Shown in pieces: positions 37,076 through 45,743 of a DNA stretch of 64,000 nucleotides; position 1 is the stretch's first letter, and every line of letters starts with the position of its first letter. The position numbers were made by a program, and so were the translations under genes. The stretch is from Paenisporosarcina cavernae (GTDB lineage: Bacteria; Bacillota; Bacilli; Bacillales_A; Planococcaceae): contig NZ_CP032418.1 of assembly GCF_003595195.1 (NCBI RefSeq), forward strand, positions 1,913,501-1,977,500, given 5' to 3'. The notes below the pieces were generated by a model that saw only the letters and a program-made list of their open reading frames with translations, searched no databases and had not been told where the DNA came from.

Positions 37076-38344
37076 TTACGCCACCACATTTCGTTCATTC
37101 GAGAACTTTTTATATGTTTCTTCTTGCATAATCTTTTCTAGTCGTTCGACCATTCCGACCACTTCTTCAAAACTGGTATAGAAACTAATTGGCGCTAATC
37201 GAATAATATCTGGAGCACGAAAGTCTGGAATCACATTCGCTTCTTTCAATGCTTTACAAATACGAGCAGCTTCCGGATGCGCAAGCGCGATGTGACCTCC
37301 TCTAGACTCGTTAGCAATTGGTGTGACATCCTTTACACCAAATTTACTCAAACGTTGCTCTACCATATCACGCAATAAAGTCGTTAACTGCAAGGACTTT
37401 TCACGAATTGCGTCTATTCCAACTTCATCAAATAATTCCAAACTTCCTTTTATCGGTGCAAGGCTAAACATATGTGGTGTTCCAATTTGGTACGCACCAG
37501 CATCTGAAGCTTTTGTGAAATCATGAGACATATCAAACTGTTTTGCTTTATCCGAGCCAAACCACCCCGCGAGCCCAGGCAATTTGTGATGGTGTCTTTC
37601 GTGAATATAAAGCCCACCTACACTACCCGGCCCCCCATTGACATATTTATAATTGCACCAAACAGCAAAATCGACGCCAATCGCATGCAAGTCATGCGGT
37701 ATCGAACCGATGGAATGCGCAAGGTCAAATCCGACGATGATACCTCGTTCATGTGCGAGTGCCGTGATTTTTTGTATATCAAGTAATTGCCCACTACGAT
37801 ACAGAACAGATGGCAATAACACCACCGCCACTTCTTCTGTTAAGGCAGCCGAAATAGCTTCCAGTGATAACGTATACCCGTCCTCACTCGCCACTTTTCG
37901 TAACACTTTTTCTGGTTGTAAGCCGCGCAATTTCACATGTGACTCCGCTGCATAAATATCTGAAGGGAAATTTAATTCATCCACTAAAAGAATCGATCGC
38001 TCATTTGTTGGTTGATAAAAAGTCGAAAGCATTTGGTGGATATTGACCGTAATCGAGCCTGTCACCATGACTTCATGTGCTTTCGCTCCAATGAGCTTTG
38101 CCATCGAGGCATTTAACGCTTCTGTATACGTGAACCAAGGATTTTCGCCTTCCGTCCAACCGTCGATCGCGTGTTCTTTCCAGCTTTCCACTACTTGGAA
38201 TAAAGCTTTCTCTCCTCTTTTCGGAGCTAGTCCAAGTGAATTTCCATCCATATATAGTTTTCCATCTGGCAACGTAAACTCTTGACGATACGAAGCGAGT
38301 AGATCTTGCTCATCTAGTTTTCGTGCGTGCTCACGAGTTGTCAT
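37076..38344 (-). CDS. kynU: Kynureninase KynU
   Basis: A 422-residue PLP-dependent fold-type I enzyme cleaving kynurenine to anthranilate and alanine. The conserved substrate segment YMDGNSLGLAPKRG is near 31-44, and the PLP-lysine motif CNYKYVNGGPGSVGG near 231-245, preceded by DLAHSIGSIPHDLH with the PLP-ring Asp. ATG behind GGGGGAAATG, 18 bp after chrA. Anthranilate made here could feed tryptophan synthesis or quinolone-type signals. Confidence 0.95.
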   Translation of the reverse strand: MTTREHARKLDEQDLLASYRQEFTLPDGKLYMDGNSLGLAPKRGEKALFQVVESWKEHAIDGWTEGENPWFTYTEALNASMAKLIGAKAHEVMVTGSITVNIHQMLSTFYQPTNERSILLVDELNFPSDIYAAESHVKLRGLQPEKVLRKVASEDGYTLSLEAISAALTEEVAVVLLPSVLYRSGQLLDIQKITALAHERGIIVGFDLAHSIGSIPHDLHAIGVDFAVWCNYKYVNGGPGSVGGLYIHERHHHKLPGLAGWFGSDKAKQFDMSHDFTKASDAGAYQIGTPHMFSLAPIKGSLELFDEVGIDAIREKSLQLTTLLRDMVEQRLSKFGVKDVTPIANESRGGHIALAHPEAARICKALKEANVIPDFRAPDIIRLAPISFYTSFEEVVGMVERLEKIMQEETYKKFSNERNVVA

Positions 38345-38362
38345 ATCATTTCCCCCAATTCT

Positions 38363-39547
38363 TTAACCCCAGAATGCATATTGCAAAGCACCAATAACTG
38401 CTGTTACTAAAACAACGAGCCAAGGCGCCATTTTATACACAACTAATAATGTAAACGATACTAATACTAATACAAAGTCTTTCATTTCCGTAACCGCGCT
38501 TGTAAAAACAGGATCATACAGCGCTGCGAGTAATATTCCCACGACCGCTGCGTTCACGCCTTTAAGTGCAGCTTGTATACGCGGTTTCGTTCGAATAATG
38601 GACCAAAACGGTAATGTTCCCACTAATAACAAGAAAGAAGGTAAGAACATCGCTACGACAGCAATCGCCGCTCCCGAAAATCCTCCCATAAATTGCCCTA
38701 AATAGCCGGACAATGTAAATAATGGGCCAGGTACTGCTTGCGCCGCTCCATAACCTGCTAAAAATGCTTCTTCTCCTAAAAACCCTGTTGGCACTACTTC
38801 TCGCTCAAGCATTGGCAAAACAACGTGTCCACCACCAAACACAATGGACCCGACTCGGTAGAAAATATCTACAATTGAAAACCACGTTTGTTGAATGATT
38901 GGTCGAAATACCGGCAACAAAACTAGCAAACCGAAAAACAAAATCCAAGCAAGTATACCCGCTTTTTTGCCGAATGAAAGCGGAATATCTACTGCCTCTG
39001 GTACCGCTTCTTTTCGGTAAAAAAAGACGCCAAATAGTCCAGCGAGTAAAATAATACTAATTTGTCCCCATGCAGTTGGAATAAGTAATGCAAGTGAAGC
39101 GGCAATTACTGCCACCGTTATGCGTGGCTTATCCGGAGTTAATGATTTACTCATTCCTAAAAGGGCTTGCGCAACAACAGCTACTGCCACTATTTTTAAC
39201 CCTTGAATCCATCCACTATCAAAAGAGCCTGTTTGCATAATAGACCATGCAAATAACATGAGTAAAAGTACAGACGGAATCGTAAATCCAATCCAAGATA
39301 AAATTCCACCTATTAATCCACCACGAAGCATCCCAATGGATATTCCTACTTGTGAACTTGCTGGTCCCGGAAGGAACTGGCATAACGCGACTAAATCGGC
39401 ATATACTTTATCATCCAACCATTTCCGTTTCTCCACATATTCTTCGCGGAAATAGCCTAAATGTGCAGTTGGTCCTCCAAAAGAGGTCAGACCTAATTTT
39501 GTTGAAGCCTGCAAAATCTCTTGATAAATCTTCTTTTTGGTCACCAT
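38363..39547 (-). CDS. chrA: Chromate transporter ChrA family protein
   Basis: A 394-residue two-domain CHR transporter. The first repeat has FGGPTAHLGYFREEYVEKRKW (about 22-42) and QFLPGPASSQVGISIG; the second has FGGGHVVLPMLEREVV and AAQAVPGPLFTLSGYLG, so both halves are intact. About ten to twelve membrane helices. Usually exports chromate or takes up sulfate-like anions. It heads the kynU-kynB operon, an odd partner. Confidence 0.92.
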   Translation of the reverse strand: MVTKKKIYQEILQASTKLGLTSFGGPTAHLGYFREEYVEKRKWLDDKVYADLVALCQFLPGPASSQVGISIGMLRGGLIGGILSWIGFTIPSVLLLMLFAWSIMQTGSFDSGWIQGLKIVAVAVVAQALLGMSKSLTPDKPRITVAVIAASLALLIPTAWGQISIILLAGLFGVFFYRKEAVPEAVDIPLSFGKKAGILAWILFFGLLVLLPVFRPIIQQTWFSIVDIFYRVGSIVFGGGHVVLPMLEREVVPTGFLGEEAFLAGYGAAQAVPGPLFTLSGYLGQFMGGFSGAAIAVVAMFLPSFLLLVGTLPFWSIIRTKPRIQAALKGVNAAVVGILLAALYDPVFTSAVTEMKDFVLVLVSFTLLVVYKMAPWLVVLVTAVIGALQYAFWG

Positions 39548-39683
39548 TTACACTCCCACATTAAAAGTAAACATTTGTCTTTTCCTTTTCCTTCTTTTAT
39601 TATAATAAATATTACGTATTTTTCACTATAGGAGGTGTACACTTTGTTCTCCCCCTCATTTGGGTCAGGAACAAAGGAATTCT

Positions 39684-41024
39684 TTGGAAATTGCCATACG
39701 GTTGACAGCATTTGCTGTCTTAATCGCAATGACGGCATTCTTCGTTGCAAGTGAGTTTGCCATAGTAAAAGTTAGAACAACGCGTATCGATCAATTGATC
39801 GCAGAAGGTAATAAACGGGCCATTAAAGCAAAAAAAGTGATCTCCAATCTCGATGAGTATTTATCTGCTTGTCAGCTAGGAATTACCATTACCGCGTTAG
39901 GACTAGGTTGGTTAGGAGAACCTTTATTTGAAGATTTGTTACATCCACTTTTTGAACAATTTTCGATAGGCGAAAATGTATCGACGATTATTTCCTTTAT
40001 CATCGCTTTCTCTATCGTAACATTTGTCCATGTGGTCGTTGGTGAATTAGCGCCAAAATCCATGGCTATTCAAAAATCGGAAGAAATCACTTTAATGTTT
40101 TCGTCCCCACTAATCGCATTTTACCGATTAATGTATCCAGTCATTATCTTTTTAAACGGTTCCGCACAAGGATTAACTCGATTATTTGGTTTGAAACCTG
40201 TATCCGAGTCTGAGATGGCTCATACAGAAGAAGAGCTACGAATGATCTTGTCTGACAGTTTTAAAGGTGGAGAAATTAATCAGTCAGAATACAAATATGT
40301 GAATAAAATCTTTGAATTCGATGATCGAGTCGCAAAAGAAATTATGGCTCCACGTACCGAAATGAGTACAATTGACAAAGACACCACCTTGAACGAGGTA
40401 TTCGAACAAATCGGCGTCGAACAATATACACGTTACCCTGTAACTGATGGTGATAAGGATCATGTAATTGGATTAATTAACATGAAAAACTTATTAACTG
40501 CGTATATAAAAGATTCCAATGCTGGTTCCAAACCAGTGATGGATTTCATGCAACCTATCATTCGAGTAATTGAAACAATCCCGATTAGTGAACTGTTGCT
40601 GAAAATTCAACGCGAACGTATCCATATGGCCGTATTAATGGACGAATATGGAGGAACTTCTGGATTAGTAACCATCGAAGATATTATCGAAGAAATAGTC
40701 GGAGATATTCGAGATGAATTTGATATCGATGAAGTACCAGATGTACAAAAACTTGGAGATTACCATTACATTTTCGATGCAAAAATGTTAATTGAAAACG
40801 TCAATGATATTCTAGGTACAACGATAGATGAAGAAGACATCGATACGATTGGCGGATGGTTTATGACGAAGAAATTCGAAGCCATTACCGGTGAAAAAAT
40901 CGTGGAACAAGACTATGAATTTACCGTAAAAGACATGGAAGGTCATCATATTCTGTATTTAGAAGTACAGAAAATCCCTTCCGAAACGATACTAGAAGAA
41001 ATGCAAGAATCGCTAGAAGAATAG
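39684..41024 (+). CDS. CNNM/CorC-type transporter (hemolysin family, YhdP-like)
   Basis: A 446-residue protein: DUF21 membrane domain (about 1-195, helices near 5-25, 55-80, 90-115, 125-145), CBS pair (about 210-335) and CorC_HlyC domain (about 350-430). Relatives export Mg2+ or other divalent ions. The start I prefer is TTG 39684, five bases after AAAGGA, giving EIAIRLTAFAVLIAMTAFFVASEFAIV as in B. subtilis YhdP. A stronger ribosome site further upstream (AGGAGGTG at 39630) opens an out-of-frame ORF instead. Confidence 0.88.
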   Translation: MEIAIRLTAFAVLIAMTAFFVASEFAIVKVRTTRIDQLIAEGNKRAIKAKKVISNLDEYLSACQLGITITALGLGWLGEPLFEDLLHPLFEQFSIGENVSTIISFIIAFSIVTFVHVVVGELAPKSMAIQKSEEITLMFSSPLIAFYRLMYPVIIFLNGSAQGLTRLFGLKPVSESEMAHTEEELRMILSDSFKGGEINQSEYKYVNKIFEFDDRVAKEIMAPRTEMSTIDKDTTLNEVFEQIGVEQYTRYPVTDGDKDHVIGLINMKNLLTAYIKDSNAGSKPVMDFMQPIIRVIETIPISELLLKIQRERIHMAVLMDEYGGTSGLVTIEDIIEEIVGDIRDEFDIDEVPDVQKLGDYHYIFDAKMLIENVNDILGTTIDEEDIDTIGGWFMTKKFEAITGEKIVEQDYEFTVKDMEGHHILYLEVQKIPSETILEEMQESLEE

Positions 41025-41027
41025 TAC

Positions 41028-41060
41028 ACGACTCCTACTTATTGTAGGAGTCGTTTTCTT
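41028..41060 (+). terminator. Intrinsic terminator of the CorC-type gene
   Basis: Perfect 11-bp stem ACGACTCCTAC / GTAGGAGTCGT with a 5-nt loop and T run, between the CorC-type and CDF genes. Confidence 0.8.
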
Positions 41061-41091
41061 ATGGGCGGAAATCTTGCTAGGAGGAAACAAT

Positions 41092-41982
41092 TTGGAGCTA
41101 TATAAACAATTACGCGAAGGAGAAAAAGGTGCGTGGGTCAGTATTTTCACATACCTTATCCTTTCCTCTATCAAACTAACCATAGGATACGTCGGTAATT
41201 CAGAAGCGCTTCTAGCAGACGGACTAAACAATGCAACCGATATTATCGCCTCCATTGCCGTTCTAGTTGGCTTACGAATTTCTCAAAAACCACCCGATCA
41301 AAACCATCACTACGGACACTTACGAGCGGAAACTGTCGCATCTCTCGTAGCATCCTTCATCATGCTTGCAGTCGGAATTCAAGTAATCATTCAATCGGTT
41401 CAAGGCATGTTCCACTCGACACACCAAGAACCATCACTTTTAACTGCAACCGTCGCATTTGGAAGTGCAATCGTCATGTATATCGTGTACCGCTACAACC
41501 TTGCCCTTTCCAAAAAAGTAAAAAGCACAGCTGTAAAAGCAGCTGCCTATGACAATCGCTCCGATGCCCTCGTCAGTATCGGAACAACCATCGGGATTCT
41601 TGCAGCAATATTCGGCTACTCCATCATAGATACGATAACAGCACTACTCGTTGGCTTACTCATTATTAAAACCGCCTTCGATATTTTCGTTGAATCTGTC
41701 CACACCTTAACCGATGGATTTGACGAAGAAGAAGTCGAAACACTTTCTGTCCTTACCACGAAAGTAAAAGGCGTTTTAGCATTAAAAGATTTTAAAGGAC
41801 GAACACATGGTAATATGATGTTCGTTGACTTAACTGTCCTTGTTGCCCCCGAGCTTACAGTCGTCGAAAGCCACCGGATCACAGAAGACATTGAACGGAA
41901 AATTCATCACCTGAAACCTTTATGTGTAGTACATGTACACATCGAACCCTATAAAGAACCTCCTGTCGTCGAATTAGAATAG
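41092..41982 (+). CDS. Cation diffusion facilitator (Zn/Fe/Mn efflux)
   Basis: A 296-residue CDF transporter with about five to six helices (about 15-200) and a C-terminal metal-sensing domain. Metal-site residues appear as ALLADGLNNATD (near 38-49) and HHYGH (near 72-76), and again NRSDALVSIG in helix V. TTG start at 41092 after AGGAGG; TTG 41074 lies upstream of this ribosome site. Follows a CorC-type metal transporter, so a metal-homeostasis pair is plausible. Confidence 0.9.
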   Translation: MELYKQLREGEKGAWVSIFTYLILSSIKLTIGYVGNSEALLADGLNNATDIIASIAVLVGLRISQKPPDQNHHYGHLRAETVASLVASFIMLAVGIQVIIQSVQGMFHSTHQEPSLLTATVAFGSAIVMYIVYRYNLALSKKVKSTAVKAAAYDNRSDALVSIGTTIGILAAIFGYSIIDTITALLVGLLIIKTAFDIFVESVHTLTDGFDEEEVETLSVLTTKVKGVLALKDFKGRTHGNMMFVDLTVLVAPELTVVESHRITEDIERKIHHLKPLCVVHVHIEPYKEPPVVELE

Positions 41983-41999
41983 ACGACAGGGGGTTTTTC
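41959..41999 (+). terminator. Intrinsic terminator of the CDF gene
   Basis: CCTCCTGTCGTC / GACGACAGGGGG stem followed by TTTTT; the left arm lies in the last codons and the stop lies in the loop. Confidence 0.8.
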
Positions 42000-42167
42000 G
42001 CTTAAGTGAAATGAAATGAAGTTAATTGGTTGAAGGGAATAAAAAGATTTTCGGTAAGCCGAAAATCTACCGAATGGGAAAAATAGAAGTTGGAATTGAA
42101 GATACTTAGGTGGGTGGAAGTTCTAGAGAATGAAGGTTGGAGTTGTTTCGTGGCATTATAGGTGAAG

Positions 42168-42566
42168 ATTGGGACACTTTTCTACGGCATTGAGACACTT
42201 TCGCCGAACATTAGGACACTCTGCCGCAACATTAGGACACTCTGCCGCAACATTAGGACACTCTGCCGCAACATTAGGACACTTTCACCGAACATTAGGA
42301 CACTCTGCCTCAACATTAGGACACTTTGGCGCAACATTAGGACACTCTGCCGCAACATTAGGACACTCTGCCGCAACATTAGGACACTCTGCCGCAACAT
42401 TAGGACACTTTCGCCGAACATTAGGACACTCTCGGCCAACATTAGGACACTCTGCCGCAACATTAGGACACTTTCACCGAACATTAGGACACTCTGCCGC
42501 AACATTAGGACACTTTCACCGAACATTAGGACACCCTGCCGCAAGATTAGAACACGCTCGCTTATT
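42168..42566 (+). repeat. 21-bp tandem repeat array 3 (19 units)
   Basis: The largest array: 19 contiguous 21-bp units, core ATTAGGACACT, most often followed by CTGCCGCAAC (9 exact units) or TTC(A/G)CCGAAC. The outer units are degenerate (ATTGGG, ATTGAG at the left; ATTAGAACACG at the right), as expected if copies turn over in the middle. It lies between the convergent CDF and lipoprotein genes. The rest of the 41983-42682 gap holds two terminators and no gene I can support. Confidence 0.97.
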
Positions 42567-42624
42567 TCTTTCTACTAGTTCGCTCACTCAATCAACGATC
42601 CAGAACCAGTTTCTTTCTCCATAA

Positions 42625-42675
42625 TAAAACTCCAGAGTTACTACCTTTTCGGGTAGCGACTCTGGAGTTCGTTTT
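42625..42675 (-). terminator. Intrinsic terminator of the acidic lipoprotein gene
   Basis: AACTCCAGAGT / ACTCTGGAGTT stem with an inner CTACC / GGGTAG helix, A/T-rich flanks, directly after the stop on the minus strand. Confidence 0.8.
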
Positions 42676-42682
42676 ATCATGC

Positions 42683-42904
42683 TTATTCTGCGTCTTCTTC
42701 TTCATCCATTTGATCTTCTTCTTGCTCAGCGTCCATCTCTTGATCTACTTCATTTTCAGCGTCATCAACATTATCTTGGATTTCTTCTTCGTCTACGTTA
42801 TCTTGATCTTCTCCATCACCACAAGCTGCAAGTAAACCTACTGATAAAAATGCAGCTGCTCCAATTTTCCACCATTTTTCGCCTGCGATTGTGTTAAGTT
42901 TCAT
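42683..42904 (-). CDS. Small acidic lipoprotein
   Basis: A 73-residue lipoprotein: signal peptide with membrane segment (about 12-26) ending in lipobox LLAAC (Cys near 28), then an extremely acidic tail made almost only of Asp, Glu, Gln, Asn and Met. ATG behind GGAGG. No domain recognised; such tails may bind cations at the membrane surface. Confidence 0.75.
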   Translation of the reverse strand: MKLNTIAGEKWWKIGAAAFLSVGLLAACGDGEDQDNVDEEEIQDNVDDAENEVDQEMDAEQEEDQMDEEEDAE

Positions 42905-43100
42905 AAGTTAAATCCTCCATTTTCGTTGTCGTGTTTTTTAGATTGTCTTGCTTAATTAATAGATACCCTAGCCATATTGGATGAAACCATGACCATTGGC
43001 TTATTTATCCACACCTTCCATATTTCCTAGAAAAAGCATTGACAAGAAAGATTCTATTCTGATACGCTTAGCATAACTTAAGGAAAGCAGGTGAGGTATT

Positions 43101-43181
43101 ATGACAACTTTATTCGCAATTGTAATGAAACGAATTGGCGTAGTCTCGGTATCTCACACCACTTTTCTATGGATCGTGTGA
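43101..43181 (+). CDS. Candidate leader peptide upstream of rsgA paralogue
   Basis: A 26-codon ORF (MTTLFAIVMKRIG...) behind GGTGAGG, about 57 nt after a TTGACA box (43039-43044; the -10 near 43061-43068 is weak). Its last codons contain a hairpin (CTCACAC 43153-43159 / GTGTGAG 43176-43182), and an intrinsic terminator follows before rsgA. The layout indicates translation-controlled attenuation; the peptide has no recognised family. Confidence 0.55.
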   Translation: MTTLFAIVMKRIGVVSVSHTTFLWIV

Positions 43182-43208
43182 GTTTATTTCTCTATGAATG
43201 TAAGTGAG

Positions 43209-43248
43209 AAAACCGTGGCTGCCTAATTCGCAGACCACGGTTTTTTAT
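43209..43248 (+). terminator. Attenuator terminator before rsgA paralogue
   Basis: Stem AACCGTGG-CTGC / GCAG-A-CCACGGTT (12 pairs, one bulged A), loop of 7, then six T. It lies 27 nt after the leader ORF and 26 nt before the rsgA start, with no promoter evident in between. Confidence 0.85.
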
Positions 43249-43273
43249 TTATACATTTATTGGAGGAATAACA

Positions 43274-44359
43274 TTGAATTTATTAACAGAATTAGGTTGG
43301 AAAGCATCTTGGGAAGAAAAATGGATGCAACAAATAGAAACATCAAAAAAGAAAACAGTTCAACCCGCGCGTGTCGTGTTGGAACATAAACATATCTACA
43401 AAGTTGTCTCTTCTGATGGTGAGTGGCTTGCAACGTTGTCAGGATCTTATATGCATCAATCGAGCACAAGACGAGACTATCCAGCAGTCGGTGACTGGGT
43501 TTCTGTAGAGAAAATGCCAGGTGAAGAAAAGGCGATTATTCATGCAACGTTGCCTCGTACCTCCATTTTTTCTCGAAAAGTAGCAGGTGAGACATCCGTT
43601 GAACAAATCGTTGCGGTGAATGTGGATATCGTCTTTCTTGTCACGTCGATGAATCAAGATTTTAACTTACGCCGATTAGAGCGTTATTTAGTTGCGGCTT
43701 GGGATTCGGGAGCAAACCCAGTAATTGTGCTGACGAAAAAGGATGTCTGTGACGATCCGTCCTATTACCTCGATCAAGTCGAAAGTATCGCTTTTGGCGT
43801 TCCAGTAGTGGCTGTAAGTAGTGTTACAGCGGAAGGTATTGACCAAATCCAAGAGTTATTGAACGATCAAAAAACAGCAGCTCTTCTCGGTTCATCTGGT
43901 GTCGGAAAGTCGTCCTTAATTAATGCATTAAGTGGGAATGAAATAATGGCTGTTCAAGGTATTCGTGAAGACGATGCAAAAGGAAAGCATACAACGACGC
44001 ACCGAGAGTTAGTTAAACTTCCTGGTGGCGGATTACTAATTGACACTCCTGGTATGCGAGAATTTCAGTTATGGGATAATAGCGACAGCTTAGATTCAGG
44101 ATTTAAAGACGTGGAAGGGTTTGCGAATAATTGTCGTTTCCGGGATTGTGATCATTCTAAAGGGCAAGCTGGATGCGCTGTTCAAGAAGCACTGCAGAAC
44201 GGAGATCTTCCACAAGAGCGGTTTACAAGCTATGAAAAACTGAAACGAGAATTAGCGTATATCGAACGGAAAAATGATGCTGCTGCGCAGCTAGCAGAGC
44301 GCAACAAATGGAAGCAACGTACGAAAGAAGCCCGACTTCGTCCAACGAAAAAAAGGTAA
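43274..44359 (+). CDS. rsgA: Ribosome small-subunit GTPase RsgA (paralogue)
   Basis: A 361-residue circularly permuted GTPase. An OB-fold (about 35-105) precedes G4 VLTKKD (near 155), G1 GSSGVGKSS (near 206) and G3 DTPGM (near 257); a zinc knuckle CRFRDCDHSKGQAGC (near 280) follows. RsgA releases late assembly factors from the 30S subunit. It is longer than housekeeping RsgA/YloQ, and lies alone after an attenuator, so it is probably the accessory paralogue. TTG start after GGAGG. Confidence 0.9.
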   Translation: MNLLTELGWKASWEEKWMQQIETSKKKTVQPARVVLEHKHIYKVVSSDGEWLATLSGSYMHQSSTRRDYPAVGDWVSVEKMPGEEKAIIHATLPRTSIFSRKVAGETSVEQIVAVNVDIVFLVTSMNQDFNLRRLERYLVAAWDSGANPVIVLTKKDVCDDPSYYLDQVESIAFGVPVVAVSSVTAEGIDQIQELLNDQKTAALLGSSGVGKSSLINALSGNEIMAVQGIREDDAKGKHTTTHRELVKLPGGGLLIDTPGMREFQLWDNSDSLDSGFKDVEGFANNCRFRDCDHSKGQAGCAVQEALQNGDLPQERFTSYEKLKRELAYIERKNDAAAQLAERNKWKQRTKEARLRPTKKR

Positions 44360-44457
44360 ATTGAGATTTTCTTCGAGACAAAGTAGCAACGACAGACATT
44401 TTCTTATCTCGATTACTACTTGTTTAAACTCATTCTCCTCTTAATCATTCCATCAAA

Positions 44458-44495
44458 AAATGCACGATCCTTCTATAGAAAGGATCGTGCATTTA
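44458..44495. terminator. Bidirectional terminator rsgA / yhdA
   Basis: AAATGCACGATCCTT / AAGGATCGTGCATTT, 15-bp perfect inverted repeat with a 7-nt loop, between convergent genes. Confidence 0.85.
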
Positions 44496-44497
44496 CA

Positions 44498-45037
44498 TTA
44501 GGATAATTGTTCTTGTTTAATCTCATTTCCAATTCGAGCGTACATTTTTAACTCTTCTACTAGTAAATGCACTTGCTCTGCCGCTTCTTTTGTTAATCCA
44601 TCGATATCATAATCGAATCGATCTGGATCTAATACTAATTGCTTCGGAATCGCATTTGCATAAACACCACGCATGACCGTTCGCATATTATTTAAGCAGT
44701 TGATCCCACCTTTTCCTCCACCAGCTACCGCTAGAAGCGCTACTGGTTTGTGAAGGAATTGAGTACTTCCTAGGAAATCTAATGCATTCTTAAGTGCTCC
44801 GCTCATTGCACTATGGTATTCAGGAGAAAGTAAAATAACGCCATCTGCCTCTAATACCGCTTTTCGAAGCGATTGAATGACAGGTTCTTTTGCTTGCGAT
44901 TCTTCTCCGTTATATAACGGCATTTCCATCACACTTAAATCAAGTGTGTGAAAACCGTATGTTCTTTCCATCATTCTCGCGACGATTCCTGTACGTCCAT
45001 TTTTACGTGGACCTCCACTAATTACAACTATATTCAT
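44498..45037 (-). CDS. yhdA: NADPH-dependent FMN reductase / azoreductase YhdA
   Basis: A 179-residue flavodoxin-like protein. ISGGPRKNGRTGIVARMM (about 5-22) binds the FMN phosphate; LLSPEYHSAMSGALKNALDFL (near 74-94) and VALLAVAGGGKGGINCLNNMRTVMRGV are diagnostic of B. subtilis YhdA. These enzymes reduce quinones, Fe(III) and azo dyes. It lies downstream of an AirSR-like redox two-component system on the same strand, 41 bp away, which fits a redox-stress role. Confidence 0.92.
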   Translation of the reverse strand: MNIVVISGGPRKNGRTGIVARMMERTYGFHTLDLSVMEMPLYNGEESQAKEPVIQSLRKAVLEADGVILLSPEYHSAMSGALKNALDFLGSTQFLHKPVALLAVAGGGKGGINCLNNMRTVMRGVYANAIPKQLVLDPDRFDYDIDGLTKEAAEQVHLLVEELKMYARIGNEIKQEQLS

Positions 45038-45078
45038 TCTTATTACCTCCTACTAATCTTCTAGCTTGTTTCTATCCA

Positions 45079-45732
45079 TCACTTTTCCAATGAACTCGGT
45101 TCAGTTAGTCCATGTTTTACCGCATATAACGCAGCTTGTGTTCGATCTTGGACATGTAATTTCGTAAAAATATTGGAAATATGTGTTTTAACTGTTTTTT
45201 CCGTCACAAACAAACTAGAGGCGATCTCTCTATTACTTTTCCCTTTTGTTAACTCTGACAAAACATCTTGTTCACGAGGCGTTAACGGGAATGTTTCATG
45301 CGGTGGAATTTCGCGGGGTTCTCTGCCTTTCATCAACAAGCTTGTCGCTTGTGGGTGTAGAGTATTTTCTCCACGCATTAATTTTCGAATGGATTCGACT
45401 AACTCGTCTGGTTCTATATCTTTTAACTGATAGCCTGAAGCACCAGCATCAATCGCTGGAATCACGTGATCTCGATCAGCGAAACTTGTTAACATCAGGA
45501 CTTGTATATGTGGTTGGGCTTTTTTTATCAGCTTCGTGGCTTGAATTCCATCCATTTCCGGCATGATTAAATCCATTAATACAATATCAGGATTCAATGC
45601 TTCTGTCAGTTCCACTGCTTGCTTGCCGTTTGTCGCCTCTCCAACAACATCCATATCTTTTTGCGTTTTTAAGAAAAACAACAATCCTCTTCGTACGACA
45701 TGATGGTCATCTGCGATCAATACTCGTATCAT
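45079..45732 (-). CDS. yhcZ: NarL-family response regulator (YhcZ/AirR-like)
   Basis: A 217-residue regulator: receiver (about 1-120) with acidic D8/D9 and phospho-Asp54 in IVLMDLIMPEMDG, linker, and LuxR-type helix-turn-helix (about 148-205; LTPREQDVLSELTKGKSNREIA). Start at ATG 45732 gives AGGGG 8-nt spacing; the GTG at 45741 sits inside it. The partner kinase ends 11 bp upstream. Confidence 0.9.
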   Translation of the reverse strand: MIRVLIADDHHVVRRGLLFFLKTQKDMDVVGEATNGKQAVELTEALNPDIVLMDLIMPEMDGIQATKLIKKAQPHIQVLMLTSFADRDHVIPAIDAGASGYQLKDIEPDELVESIRKLMRGENTLHPQATSLLMKGREPREIPPHETFPLTPREQDVLSELTKGKSNREIASSLFVTEKTVKTHISNIFTKLHVQDRTQAALYAVKHGLTEPSSLEK

Positions 45733-45743
45733 TTCGCTCACCC

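Noticed and set aside
42168..42566. CRISPR array
   Set aside because: Period is 21 bp with no unique spacers of 26 bp or more, the variable part recurs exactly, and no cas genes are in the window.
42162..42624. Long frames of 120-151 codons across array 3 on both strands, with similar frames across arrays 1 and 2
   Set aside because: They stay open because 21 is divisible by three, encode only a repeated heptapeptide, lack ribosome sites and exist in several frames at once.
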